Shown here: positions 22,253 through 29,616 of the stretch, piece by piece | Numbering within the stretch: the stretch's first letter is position 1 | How the letters are laid out: each line of letters opens with the position of its first letter | Assembly: GCA_035937155.1 (NCBI GenBank) | Contig: DASYVJ010000042.1 | Coordinates: 1-38,064 of the forward strand | From: Palsa-870 sp035937155 | GTDB taxonomy: Bacteria > Chloroflexota > Dormibacteria > Dormibacterales > Dormibacteraceae | Length of the DNA stretch: 38,064 nt | Direction of reading: 5' to 3' | Position numbers and translations under genes: made by a program | Notes under the pieces: generated by a model | Told to the model about the DNA's origin: nothing | Seen by the model: only the letters and a program-made list of their open reading frames with translations | Databases searched by the model: none

Positions 22253-23236
22253 TCAGCCGTCCCGGCTGGGCGCCTCAGGATCGTGATCGTCGTGGTGCTG
22301 CTCGTCTTCGTCCTCGATCGGTGTACCCACAAGAGTGTGCTTGTGCTTGCGCGTACCCGGGTCCATATGGATCTCGAGCCGGGCCGCCGGGACCTCGTGG
22401 CAAACCGCCTCTTCAACACGCATGGCAAGGGCGTGGGCGTCCTCGAGAGTGGACTTAGGGTTGCAGGCGACATGCATCGCCGCGACCAGCTCACGCCCAA
22501 CCCAGCGAACGCGCACGTCCTGAACCTGAAGAACTCCGTTCACCGACTTTGCCGCATTCGTTATCTCGTCAACGATGGTCGGATCGACCGCGTCCATCAT
22601 CCGGTAGAAGAGCTGCTTCACCGTCTCGGCCAGGACATAAACGATCGCGACGGTGATCAGGATGCCGACGATCGGGTCGGCCAGCTTCAGGCCTAGCCCG
22701 GCGAGTCCGATTCCTACGAAAGCGCCGGCCGAGACCAATGCATCGATGCGCGAGTGGATGCCGTCTGCCTCCAGCGACTCCGACCCGATGCCGCGACCGA
22801 CCCTCAGCTTGTACTCGGATACGCCCAGGTTGGCGACCACACCGACCAGGGCTGCGCCAAGGCTGAGTGGGATGTTGGAGTAGTCCTGGGGATGAATGAG
22901 CTTGGCGACTGACTCTGCGGCGGCCACTGCGGCCGTGACGATGATCACGACGATGATGAGCAGCGTCGCCACGTCCTCGAAACGGCCATAACCTGACGAG
23001 AATCGCCTCGTAGCCGGTCGCCGGACGAGCGCGAACGTGAACAGGAGGATGAAGCTGGTCAGCACATCTCCTGCGTTGTGCAGTCCATCGGCCAGCACGC
23101 TGGCGGAACCACTGAGGACAGAGGACGTGATCTCTGCAGTTGCGGCGATGCCCAGCGCCACGGCGCTGACGATGACCGCCCGCACCGCGTCTTTGTTGCC
23201 GTAATGGGCGGACGAGTGAGAGTGACCCTTGGACAC
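22253..23236 (-). CDS. Cation diffusion facilitator (metal efflux)
   Basis: The 327-residue inner-membrane CDF antiporter exports divalent metals (zinc, cobalt or similar) in exchange for protons. Six transmembrane helices are visible. The metal-site motifs are in helix 2 (ADGLHNAGD) and helix 5 (ADGIHSRID), both HxxxD. The cytoplasmic C-terminal domain (about 215-300) has VHVACNPKSTLEDAHALA and RLEIHMDPG. The tail DEDEQHHDDHDPE and the N-terminus SKGHSHSSAHYG are His-rich and may bind metal. GTG 23236 gives the usual family start; TTG 23263 is possible. The Crp/Fnr gene 38 bp downstream might respond to metal or redox stress. Confidence 0.9.
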   Translation of the reverse strand: MSKGHSHSSAHYGNKDAVRAVIVSAVALGIAATAEITSSVLSGSASVLADGLHNAGDVLTSFILLFTFALVRRPATRRFSSGYGRFEDVATLLIIVVIIVTAAVAAAESVAKLIHPQDYSNIPLSLGAALVGVVANLGVSEYKLRVGRGIGSESLEADGIHSRIDALVSAGAFVGIGLAGLGLKLADPIVGILITVAIVYVLAETVKQLFYRMMDAVDPTIVDEITNAAKSVNGVLQVQDVRVRWVGRELVAAMHVACNPKSTLEDAHALAMRVEEAVCHEVPAARLEIHMDPGTRKHKHTLVGTPIEDEDEQHHDDHDPEAPSRDG

Positions 23237-23287
23237 GCGGGCCACATTCAAGCACACGGTCAAGCTGCTACCGAAGGGCCACCTGCG

Positions 23288-23845
23288 TCAGAAGCGTCGG
23301 CCGGCCGCCGAAGTGTCGATCAGCTTGGCCAGGCGCTTCGACCGGGTTTCTTCGCGCTTGGCGTTCATCACCAAGTAGATCGCCGTCTGCCGGTAGGAAG
23401 GCGGCTGCTTGCCGAAGAAGTCCCACGCAGCCGCATTGGCGCGGAACATCGCTTCCTTTTCACGGTCGAGCGCCGCCAGGTGCCGGTTCTCGTAGGAGTA
23501 CACGCCCGACCGTGCCTCTTCCCGCAGCGCGAACGCCGCGAGCCCGGCCGACTTCATGAGACCACGGGCCGTGAGCTCCACCACCTTCTTGATGTTGACC
23601 GCGCTCCAGTTGCTTTTCGGCCTGCGCGGCGTGAAACGCTGAACGCGGCTGGTCTCGTCGATCCTGCGCGCAATGCCGTCGATCCAGCCAAAGCAGAGAG
23701 CCTGGTCGACCGCGTCCGACCACGTCATGGTCGGCTTGCCGGACGACTTGCGATGCAGCACCACGCCAAGCTCGGTCGCGGTCGTGTGATTCTTGGCCAA
23801 CCAGGTGCGGAACTCAGCGGGGGTTTTGAAAAACCGGGTCTCCAT
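23288..23845 (-). CDS. YdeI/OmpD-associated family protein
   Basis: The 185-residue protein has family motifs FFKTPAEFRTWLAKNH, ELGVVLHRKSSGKPTMTWSD, VDQALCFGWIDGIARRIDE and RFTPRRPKSNWSAVN, with the C-terminal AL...FF...PPSYR...I segment. The family is widespread and linked by context to stress tolerance; its biochemical role is not established. ATG 23845 is chosen because homology begins there; the ORF extension of about 100 residues overlaps the divergent PaiB-like gene. TAGTCT sits 7 nt before the ATG, so transcription may begin at the start codon. Confidence 0.85.
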   Translation of the reverse strand: METRFFKTPAEFRTWLAKNHTTATELGVVLHRKSSGKPTMTWSDAVDQALCFGWIDGIARRIDETSRVQRFTPRRPKSNWSAVNIKKVVELTARGLMKSAGLAAFALREEARSGVYSYENRHLAALDREKEAMFRANAAAWDFFGKQPPSYRQTAIYLVMNAKREETRSKRLAKLIDTSAAGRRF

Positions 23846-23863
23846 CTGCTCCAGACTAGCGGC
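23846..23863. promoter_or_regulatory. 18-bp divergent region with -10-like boxes
   Basis: On the minus strand TAGTCT (23858-23853) is followed by GGAGCAG and the YdeI ATG. On the plus strand CAGACT (23852-23857) is followed by 6 nt and the PaiB-like ATG. There is no room for two ordinary leaders, so at least one transcript should be leaderless. The plus-strand box is weak (3 of 6 consensus positions). Confidence 0.4.
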
Positions 23864-24496
23864 ATGTTTGCTAGCTCCAATTACCCGCCCGACCAGGCGG
23901 CGGCTGATCGGTTTGTGGCCGAGATGCGGCACGGGACGCTGATCGCGTGCGCTGCCGAAGGCTACCCGCAGGTGTCCATCCTGCCGTTTGTGAAGACTGG
24001 CGACCTCATCGAGCTGCACTGCGTACAGGGCGATCCGACGTTCGACGCGGTCCGCGCCAGCCCGCGCGTGACGTTTTTCGTGTCGGACTTTCTTGCCTGG
24101 TCTCCGCACAGCTGGGTCGATGAGCACGACGGCGGTCGCGCCACTCTTCACTTCCGCGCTGTCGCGTTCGAATGCGATGTCGAGCGAACGTCGACCGATC
24201 CCGCCGACGTAGCCGGCGCGCTCAGCCGGCTCCTGGCCGCATACGAGCCAGGCGCGTCATACGAGCCCGTCAAGATGGGCGAGTTCTACGGCCCGCGGCT
24301 GAGGCGCCTTGCCACCATGCGCCTGCGCATCGTGCGTCGCCACATCAAGTTCAAGACCGGCCCTGCGGGCTCCGTCGAGACCAAGCGAAAGGTTGCGGGT
24401 CGCCTGCGCGAGCGCCATGAACCGGGCGACCTCCGAGCGGCCGAGGTCATCGAGGCCGCCCTCCGCGAGGTCCCTGGAGCTCCCGAGGAGAACTAA
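23864..24496 (+). CDS. FMN-binding PaiB-like protein
   Basis: The 210-residue protein is like PaiB negative regulators and pyridoxamine-phosphate-oxidase-fold FMN proteins. It starts MFASSNYPPDQAAADRFVAE and has QVSILPFVKTGDLIELHCVQ, VTFFVSDFLAWSPHSWVDEH and LHFRAVAFECDVE; the C-terminus is basic (IVRRHIKFKTGPAGSVETKRK then VAGRL), similar to PaiB. It probably binds FMN as a dimer; whether it regulates genes or reduces a substrate is unknown. ATG 23864 is 18 bp from the divergent YdeI start; a longer in-frame ORF back to 23078 is antisense to other genes and is rejected. Confidence 0.82.
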   Translation: MFASSNYPPDQAAADRFVAEMRHGTLIACAAEGYPQVSILPFVKTGDLIELHCVQGDPTFDAVRASPRVTFFVSDFLAWSPHSWVDEHDGGRATLHFRAVAFECDVERTSTDPADVAGALSRLLAAYEPGASYEPVKMGEFYGPRLRRLATMRLRIVRRHIKFKTGPAGSVETKRKVAGRLRERHEPGDLRAAEVIEAALREVPGAPEEN

Positions 24497-24527
24497 CCGG
24501 GAGGCAGTTCTCTAAGCCAACCCTGGA

Positions 24528-24737
24528 TCAGGTCTCTTCGCGGTACTGGCGCTTGCCGGTCGCGGGATCCTCGTAGACGCGTGTCAGCTTGCCGGTGGTG
24601 GGGTCTTTGAAGACTTCATTTGTGGGCTTGAAGTTGCCCTGGCTGTCGCCGCGATAGCGGCGGTCCCAGACGAAGTAGCCGACGATCGCGAAGACGATCA
24701 GGAATCCAAGGACGACGAATTGGCCCCCGACGGTCAT
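24528..24737 (-). CDS. Small single-pass membrane protein
   Basis: The 69-residue protein has one membrane helix (about residues 7-24, FVVLGFLIVFAIVGYFVW). A basic linker (DRRYRGDSQ) and a hydrophilic tail follow, containing EVFKDPTTGKLTRVYEDPAT, two copies of a DPxTGK-like motif. The family is not recognised. Its ATG overlaps the UPF0145 stop (ATGA), so translation is coupled and the two proteins may act together at the membrane. Confidence 0.7.
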   Translation of the reverse strand: MTVGGQFVVLGFLIVFAIVGYFVWDRRYRGDSQGNFKPTNEVFKDPTTGKLTRVYEDPATGKRQYREET

Positions 24738-25087
24738 GGGGCGCTCCTCTCGATCACGGCTGCCGTGCCGTAGGCAACCACCTCGGTCATTGTCTGGCCC
24801 ATCTCAGAGGAGTCGAAGCGCATCATCACCACCGCGTTCGCGCCCATCGCGCGGGCATTCTCGACCATGCGGTCGATCGCGTGGCGGCGCGTGTCCTCGA
24901 CGAGGCGCGTGTACTCGACGATCTCGCCACCGGCGAGCGACCGGAGCCCGGCCATGACGTTGCCTCCCAGGCCACGGCTGCGCACCACAACACCGAATAC
25001 CTGGCCGAGAGCCTGTTTCACCTCGTAGCCTGCCGGGCGCTCGGTGGTGGTTACAAGAACCGGAGCGCCGGACTGTTGTTGCGACAT
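24734..25087 (-). CDS. UPF0145 / YbjQ-like protein
   Basis: The 117-residue protein belongs to the YbjQ (putative heavy-metal-binding) family. Motifs are LVTTTERPAGYEVKQALGQV, VRSRGLGGNVMAGLRSLAGGE and ARAMGANAVVMMRFDSSEMG. The fold forms pentamers in solved members; metal binding is suggested in the literature but not shown for this protein. ATG 25087 is preceded by GGAGG with 8-nt spacing; a five-residue extension to 25102 would place the start inside the ribosome binding site and is rejected. Its stop overlaps the small membrane protein start. Confidence 0.87.
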   Translation of the reverse strand: MSQQQSGAPVLVTTTERPAGYEVKQALGQVFGVVVRSRGLGGNVMAGLRSLAGGEIVEYTRLVEDTRRHAIDRMVENARAMGANAVVMMRFDSSEMGQTMTEVVAYGTAAVIERSAP

Positions 25088-25178
25088 CACTACATCCTCC
25101 AATCCGACTCGTGTTGCTCGACTGAGATCGTAAGTGGAGGCGAGTCTCGGTGGTCCGCGGTTTTCTTGGATCTACGCT

Positions 25179-25184
25179 TACGAT
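25179..25184 (+). promoter_or_regulatory. -10-like box giving a leaderless methyltransferase mRNA
   Basis: TACGAT is followed by exactly six bases and the ATG at 25191, and no Shine-Dalgarno is present. Five of six positions fit TANNNT-type boxes seen before other genes in this window. No good -35 is visible. Confidence 0.45.
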
Positions 25185-25190
25185 GCGGCC

Positions 25191-25985
25191 ATGGGTCGCG
25201 ACGCGCGGCGGCTAGCCGGGGCGGGCTCAGATCCCGCACGAACTGAGCCTGCCGAACCGATCGACCTGCGAGCGGCGTGGGAAGACCAGTCTGAAGCGTG
25301 GACGCGATGGGCGCGAGCGCCCATGCACGACTCGTACTGGCGGTTCGGCCGAACCGCCTTCTTTGAACTGCTGCCGGCGCCCGGTCTCCTGACCCTTGAT
25401 GTCGGCTGCGGCGAGGGAAGAGTGTCTCGCGACCTCGCGGCCCTTGGGCACCGAGTCATTGGCATCGATGCCTCGAGAACGATGGTCGAAGGAGCGATCG
25501 GAGCGGCTCCTCAGATTCCTGCGCTCGTTGCCGACGCCGCCAGGCTGCCGCTGATCAACGGGTCTTGTGACCTCGTCGTCGCTTACATGTCGCTGCAGGA
25601 CATCAACGACATGCCGTTCGCAATCCGGGAGATTGGGCGAGTCTTGGTGCCGGGCGGGCGCCTGTGCCTGGCCGTCGTACATCCGATCAACTCGGCGGGT
25701 CAATTCGAGAGTCTGGATCCAGCTGCGCCGTTCGTGATCGAAGGCTCTTACCTGGACTCCTACCAATACGTCGACGAGATTGAGCGCAATGGTCTGCGCA
25801 TGACCTTCTCGAGCATCCATCACCCGCTCCAGGCGTACTTCCAAGCCCTCGAAGCCACAGGTTTCCTGACAGAGACGCTGCGCGAGGTCCCTGTGGCAGA
25901 GGGATCGGCCTCCGATGCGTCGCCGCGCCATGAGCGCTGGCGCCGCTTACCTCTATTTCTCCACGTGCGAGCCGTCAAGTTGTGA
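25191..25985 (+). CDS. SAM-dependent class I methyltransferase
   Basis: The 264-residue methyltransferase has motif I LTLDVGCGEGRVSRDLAALG (about residues 68-87), motif II HRVIGIDASRTMV, and motif post-I/III ALVADAARLPLINGSCDLVV then EIGRVLVPGGRLCLAVVHP. An upstream helical segment (WEDQSEAWTRWARAP) is typical of ubiquinone/menaquinone-type or small-molecule methyltransferases. The substrate is unknown. ATG 25191 is chosen because the upstream 19 codons lack a ribosome binding site and a -10-like box (TACGAT) sits 6 nt before it. It diverges from the UPF0145 gene and is followed 10 bp later by an RDD gene. Confidence 0.87.
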   Translation: MGRDARRLAGAGSDPARTEPAEPIDLRAAWEDQSEAWTRWARAPMHDSYWRFGRTAFFELLPAPGLLTLDVGCGEGRVSRDLAALGHRVIGIDASRTMVEGAIGAAPQIPALVADAARLPLINGSCDLVVAYMSLQDINDMPFAIREIGRVLVPGGRLCLAVVHPINSAGQFESLDPAAPFVIEGSYLDSYQYVDEIERNGLRMTFSSIHHPLQAYFQALEATGFLTETLREVPVAEGSASDASPRHERWRRLPLFLHVRAVKL

Positions 25986-25995
25986 TGAAGCCGTC

Positions 25996-26451
25996 GTGAG
26001 CCATTCCACCACCTGGCCCCCGCCGCCGATAGCTACGGCCGGCTTCCTGATCCGGACCATGGCGTACCTCGTCGACGCCGTTCTGCTCAGTTTCGTAGGC
26101 GGAGCATTTCCATACCTGGTCATTGGCGTCACCAACGGCAGTCAGGCGGGAAACGTGGGTCAGCAGGTGACCACAAGCACGAGCGGCTCGATCCTCGTAT
26201 CGCTCGTCTATTTCGTGATCTTCTGGTCACGCGTAGGCGGCGGCCGGACCCTTGGCATGCGACTGCTTGGTCTGAAAGTGATCCAGGAAAAGGACGGTGC
26301 GACGCCGGAGGTGGGGACCGCGCTCATTCGTTGGCTTGGCCTCTGGCTGTCCTTTGCGGTGTGCTTGGTTGGAGTGATCTGGGTCGCCTTCGACTCACGT
26401 CATCAGGGGTGGCACGACAAGATCGCAAGGACACTGGTCATTCGGACCTGA
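25996..26451 (+). CDS. RDD-family membrane protein
   Basis: The 151-residue membrane protein has the RDD signature: FLIRTMAYLVDAVLLSFVGG (an Arg and Asp in the first helix), a second helix (SILVSLVYFVIFWS), then GGGRTLGMRLLGLKVIQ, and a final helix ending FDSRHQGWHDKIARTLVIR. RDD proteins are thought to act in transport, some as sodium/proton exchangers, but most are uncharacterised. GTG 25996 is the first start after the methyltransferase stop in this frame and leaves a plausible short cytoplasmic N-terminus; it has no strong ribosome binding site. Confidence 0.82.
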   Translation: MSHSTTWPPPPIATAGFLIRTMAYLVDAVLLSFVGGAFPYLVIGVTNGSQAGNVGQQVTTSTSGSILVSLVYFVIFWSRVGGGRTLGMRLLGLKVIQEKDGATPEVGTALIRWLGLWLSFAVCLVGVIWVAFDSRHQGWHDKIARTLVIRT

Positions 26452-26579
26452 GCCTCAACGCCGTTCGGCGCTGGCTGGTTTGCGCGCGTACAGTCGAGGT
26501 GCGAGCGGCATCAGCCGCTCCGGTGTGTCGCCATACGTCTAGCCCCCGCTGGGGTCGCCCTATGGGCGAGGAGGTTGCC

Positions 26580-26888
26580 TTGTACGGAACCATAGCCAAG
26601 TTGAAGCTGAAGCCTGGTACTGAAGAGAAACTCATGCAGGGGATGGAAGGATCGGATGCTGGGCGGGTAGGCCACGTCGCGACCTACGTGTTCAAGTCCG
26701 ACGCCGACCCGAACGTGCATTTCGTCACCACGATCTTCGAGAGCAAGAGCGCATACAAGACGTTCGCCGACTCGCCGGAGCAGGACAAGCGCTTCCGTGA
26801 GATGAGGGAGCTGCTGGCCGCTGACCCGGAATGGCACGATGGAGAGGTGATCCACCAGGACACGAAGGTGGAAGCGACCCGCCACTAG
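26580..26888 (+). CDS. Small ABM-like (antibiotic biosynthesis monooxygenase fold) protein
   Basis: The 102-residue protein has the ferredoxin-like dimeric ABM shape: YGTIAKLKLKPGTEEKLMQG, then HVATYVFKSDADPNVHFVTT and IFESKSAYKTFADSPEQDKR. The family includes haem-degrading and quinol-forming enzymes as well as many of unknown role; no haem-binding signature is evident. TTG 26580 is chosen because GAGGAGG precedes it with ideal spacing and homologous proteins start at the tyrosine that follows; ATG 26562 would put the ribosome binding site inside the gene. Confidence 0.75.
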   Translation: MYGTIAKLKLKPGTEEKLMQGMEGSDAGRVGHVATYVFKSDADPNVHFVTTIFESKSAYKTFADSPEQDKRFREMRELLAADPEWHDGEVIHQDTKVEATRH

Positions 26889-26917
26889 TCGACTCGCAAA
26901 AGTCACCTCTTGGTGGT

Positions 26918-26938
26918 CGATCGCTAATCAAGCGATCG
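26918..26938. terminator. Hairpin after the ABM-like gene
   Basis: CGATCGCT (26918-26925) and AGCGATCG (26931-26938) form a perfect 8-bp stem with a 5-nt AATCA loop, 30 bp after the stop at 26888. No T-run follows, so it is at best a weak or Rho-assisted terminator. The rest of 26939-27038 holds no gene I can see. Confidence 0.4.
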
Positions 26939-27038
26939 GCTGCCGGGGGTGAATCGGGTGCCCCCATCGATTCGCATGGGGCGGATGACCTGACATTCGC
27001 AGGGCGACTTACCAACCCAGCACGCGTATGACTGAACC

Positions 27039-27872
27039 ATGCGCGCCACCGAGGAAATCGACCAGAGTGCTCAAGTTCTTCCTCGCGCTCCGCCGCACCT
27101 TTCCACTCTGAGCCTGGCGCGCGTTCCAATTCCAGCCCCACAGAGGTCGGGTTGGCTGAGTTTTGCCCGCACGCTCCGCGCCCAGACCGTGGGCTTGTTC
27201 ATGCTCCTCGTGGTCTTCGCATCGAGCGCCATGGTGACCGCCGTAGCCTTCGGCATGGCCAGCGACTCCACCCAACGCGAGCAGGTCCAGCTGATCACGT
27301 GGCGTTACGAGACAGCACGCGCCAACCTGGCCGCGGAGGAGCTCAGGACCAATCTCGCCAAAATGAACAACGCGCAGCTGAATGGCGATGTGGAGATCGC
27401 CAAGTCGTACCAGTTCCTCGCGGTTGTGAACATCGGATTCATCGAGTCCGAGATCTCAATGATCTCAGCCCTCAATCTGCCGAGTGACTCCAAGGCTGTC
27501 ATAACGAAGGACGCTGCAGCGTTCAACACTTTCACCGCCTTCGCGAGGCAGTTCATCGCCACTGGGCGACACACCGACAGCGAGATGTTGGTGCAGGTTG
27601 ACGGGGCGCTCAACACGTGGCGGGTAGCGCGCGACCCGGTCGATGCATTTATCAACACCAAGATTCAGGAGAACCAGGCGCTCAATGACGCCCGTAAGGC
27701 GTCGACGAGGGTGGTCACATCGTTGGCTGCGATCGGGACGGCGGTGCTGCTGTGCGCCCTGGCGTTCTATCTCTTTCACCTGACTCTGAGGCCCGTGATT
27801 CGTTTGGTCGGCGTCGCCCACCAAGCGGCACTGGCTCTCGAAATGGAGAACATGTCCCAGAGCGGGACGTAG
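27039..27872 (+). CDS. Membrane sensor-like protein truncated after a HAMP stub
   Basis: The 277-residue protein has two membrane helices (about residues 51-73 and 231-253) around an extracytoplasmic helical domain of about 155 residues, like the sensor half of chemoreceptors or histidine kinases. The second helix is followed by HLTLRPVIRLVGVAHQAALA, a HAMP-like beginning, but the protein ends 24 residues later with no kinase, methyl-accepting or cyclase domain. The stop is clean, and I found no continuation in other frames of the next 290 bp. It could be a truncated receptor or a stand-alone partner protein. ATG 27039 precedes the first helix; no ribosome binding site is evident. Confidence 0.7.
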   Translation: MRATEEIDQSAQVLPRAPPHLSTLSLARVPIPAPQRSGWLSFARTLRAQTVGLFMLLVVFASSAMVTAVAFGMASDSTQREQVQLITWRYETARANLAAEELRTNLAKMNNAQLNGDVEIAKSYQFLAVVNIGFIESEISMISALNLPSDSKAVITKDAAAFNTFTAFARQFIATGRHTDSEMLVQVDGALNTWRVARDPVDAFINTKIQENQALNDARKASTRVVTSLAAIGTAVLLCALAFYLFHLTLRPVIRLVGVAHQAALALEMENMSQSGT

Positions 27873-27903
27873 CGGATAGCGATCACGGGTCTGTCCCGCA
27901 CTC

Positions 27904-27917
27904 CGGCGCGCGCGCCG
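27904..27917. repeat. Perfect 14-bp GC palindrome
   Basis: CGGCGCGCGCGCCG is fully self-complementary, 31 bp after the sensor-like gene. It may form a short hairpin or cruciform, or have no role. Confidence 0.4.
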
Positions 27918-27976
27918 CGGCACAACACACGGCTTAGGTCTACCGGCTAACTCCGGGTTTGTCTCCATCCAATTGC

Positions 27977-27999
27977 ACGGTTCCGGACCCCGGAAACGT
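27977..27999. promoter_or_regulatory. Long dyad in the gap before the serine hydrolase
   Basis: ACG-G-TTCCGG, a centre ACC, then CCGGAA-A-CGT gives 10-bp arms with one mismatch, extended to 11 by the flanking C/G pair. It lies about 170 bp before the GTG at 28167, in a 294-bp stretch without a gene. It could be an operator or an attenuator hairpin. No T-run follows. Confidence 0.4.
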
Positions 28000-28166
28000 G
28001 GGGGCGCGGCGTCACGGGTCGTGGGACGCGCCAAGCGGCGATTCCCCAGCAACCTCCCACGGGTCGCCCAGAGCACTCCAAGTATTGAACCTGACGCTTC
28101 CAATTCATGGACGCGTCATCGCAAACCGTCGACCCACCAGCTCTGATCACCTCGCGGGGTTGACCG

Positions 28167-29123
28167 GTGAACCGGCGTTTCGCCGTCCTTTTCACTGTGG
28201 TGGTTGTAGCCATAGTCATCTCGCCGCTCACGGTCGCTGCCCGCTCCGGCAAACAAGCCATCACTGCGGTGACGGCGGCGAGTGGAGCACGGACAAGCCC
28301 GGCGACCAGCCCGGCCCAAGCCAGTCCGAGCCCCGTCGCAGCCGTAGCTGCGGCCGCCCCGCGCGACTCCGCAGCACTGGTGGCAGCGTTGCAGCAGGTG
28401 GTTGCGGGGAGCGGTGCCACGGTCGGCGTGACCGTGGTGGAGCTCGGCGGCCTGGATCCCATCACGTGGTCGCTGGACGGCACCGCAGTGTTCACCGCCG
28501 CCAGCACCTACAAGCTGGCCGCGCTGATGATGGAGGCGCTGAACATCGCTGCCGGCACAACCGACCCCAACGGACTGGTGTGCTACCAGGAGGCCGACTA
28601 CGAGGCTGGTTGGTTTGACGACTACGCGCCTGGCGTCTGTTTCACAAGAAACGAACTGTCCTCGCGGGCCGCAAAGCAGTCCGACAACACCGCAGGACAC
28701 ATGCTGGTTCGAGACCTCGGCGGCGCCGCCGTCCTCAATGCGTGGACTGCCTCGGTCGGCACCACGAGCTCAGCCTTCTTCGAAGGCAACACCACGACCG
28801 CCGCCGATCTTGCTGCGCTCTGGGTGGCCGAGGCGAACGGCGATCTCGGAGGTGCCGCGGCGCAGGCGTGGTTGTATCCGCTGCTGACCGGCACGGCCAC
28901 AGAGAGCGGAATTCCTGCCGGCGTTCCCGCCGGTTCGACTGTGGTCCACAAAACCGGAACCATCGATGCCGTGAACAACGACGCATCCCTCGTGATGTCA
29001 GGACCAGACGGGGAGTACGTGCTGATCGTGATGACGGACGGTCTCGGAGGAGCCGTGGGCTGGGGGTTGATCGCGAGCGCGTCGGCCGCCGTCTGGCAGG
29101 CCGAACTATCCAGAACCCAGTGA
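28167..29123 (+). CDS. Exported class A beta-lactamase-fold serine hydrolase
   Basis: The 318-residue protein has an N-terminal signal or anchor (RRFAVLFTVVVVAIVISPL), a low-complexity Ala/Pro/Ser linker to about residue 65, and a beta-lactamase fold. The active-site triad is complete: STYK (Ser about 113), SDN (about 172) and KTG (about 262). The omega loop around FFEGNTTTAADLAALW lacks the usual ExxLN arrangement with the deacylating Glu of class A enzymes, so it may be a penicillin-binding or peptidase-like protein rather than a true lactamase. GTG 28167 is the first start before the signal. It converges with the GNAT gene. Confidence 0.8.
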   Translation: MNRRFAVLFTVVVVAIVISPLTVAARSGKQAITAVTAASGARTSPATSPAQASPSPVAAVAAAAPRDSAALVAALQQVVAGSGATVGVTVVELGGLDPITWSLDGTAVFTAASTYKLAALMMEALNIAAGTTDPNGLVCYQEADYEAGWFDDYAPGVCFTRNELSSRAAKQSDNTAGHMLVRDLGGAAVLNAWTASVGTTSSAFFEGNTTTAADLAALWVAEANGDLGGAAAQAWLYPLLTGTATESGIPAGVPAGSTVVHKTGTIDAVNNDASLVMSGPDGEYVLIVMTDGLGGAVGWGLIASASAAVWQAELSRTQ

Positions 29124-29126
29124 GCG

Positions 29127-29588
29127 CTAGATCGTCTTTTCGAAGCAGACGCTGGTTAGCGCGCTCGCGTATTCGCCGAAACAATCGATCGGTCTGAATC
29201 CGACACGGTGATAGAGAGCGATGGCCTCGGTCTGGTGGATGCCTGTTTCCAGCACCAGCCGGTGGGCGCCCAACGTCAGTGCGGCGGCTTCGAGATGTTC
29301 AACGATTGCCATGCCTACTCCTCGCCCGCGCAGCTCTGGCTCCACGTACATGCGCTTCAACTCGGCCGTCGTTTCATCGAGCAAGCGCAGCGCCCCGCAG
29401 CCGACTGCCGCTCCGTCCTCGCGCGCAATGACAAAAGTGCCGAGGCCCGGCGCGAGGTGTTCCGGCTTGAGGTTCGGCCCGAACCTCTGCTCCGGTGGGT
29501 ACCGACTGGCCAGATGCGCATCGAGAGCTGAGATGAGCTTGCGGGCATCGGCTGAATCGAAGGGCTCAGCGGCGATGGTGATTCTCAT
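29127..29588 (-). CDS. GNAT-family N-acetyltransferase
   Basis: The 153-residue enzyme has GCGALRLLDETTAELKRMYV (motif C/D strands) and the acetyl-CoA loop PELRGRGVGMAIVEHLE (motif A, R-x-x-G-x-G/A), then LETGIHQTEAIALYHRVGF (motif B). It transfers an acetyl group to an unknown amine. The ATG at 29588 has a CAATAT box about 11 nt upstream and only weak ribosome binding signals. It is convergent with the serine hydrolase, three bases apart. Confidence 0.87.
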   Translation of the reverse strand: MRITIAAEPFDSADARKLISALDAHLASRYPPEQRFGPNLKPEHLAPGLGTFVIAREDGAAVGCGALRLLDETTAELKRMYVEPELRGRGVGMAIVEHLEAAALTLGAHRLVLETGIHQTEAIALYHRVGFRPIDCFGEYASALTSVCFEKTI

Positions 29589-29616
29589 TTCGTCGTGCCA
29601 TATTGTCCGATCACTG

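Noticed and set aside
23078..23863. Long N-terminal extension of the PaiB-like gene
   Set aside because: Antisense to the CDF and YdeI genes; the conserved protein begins at ATG 23864.
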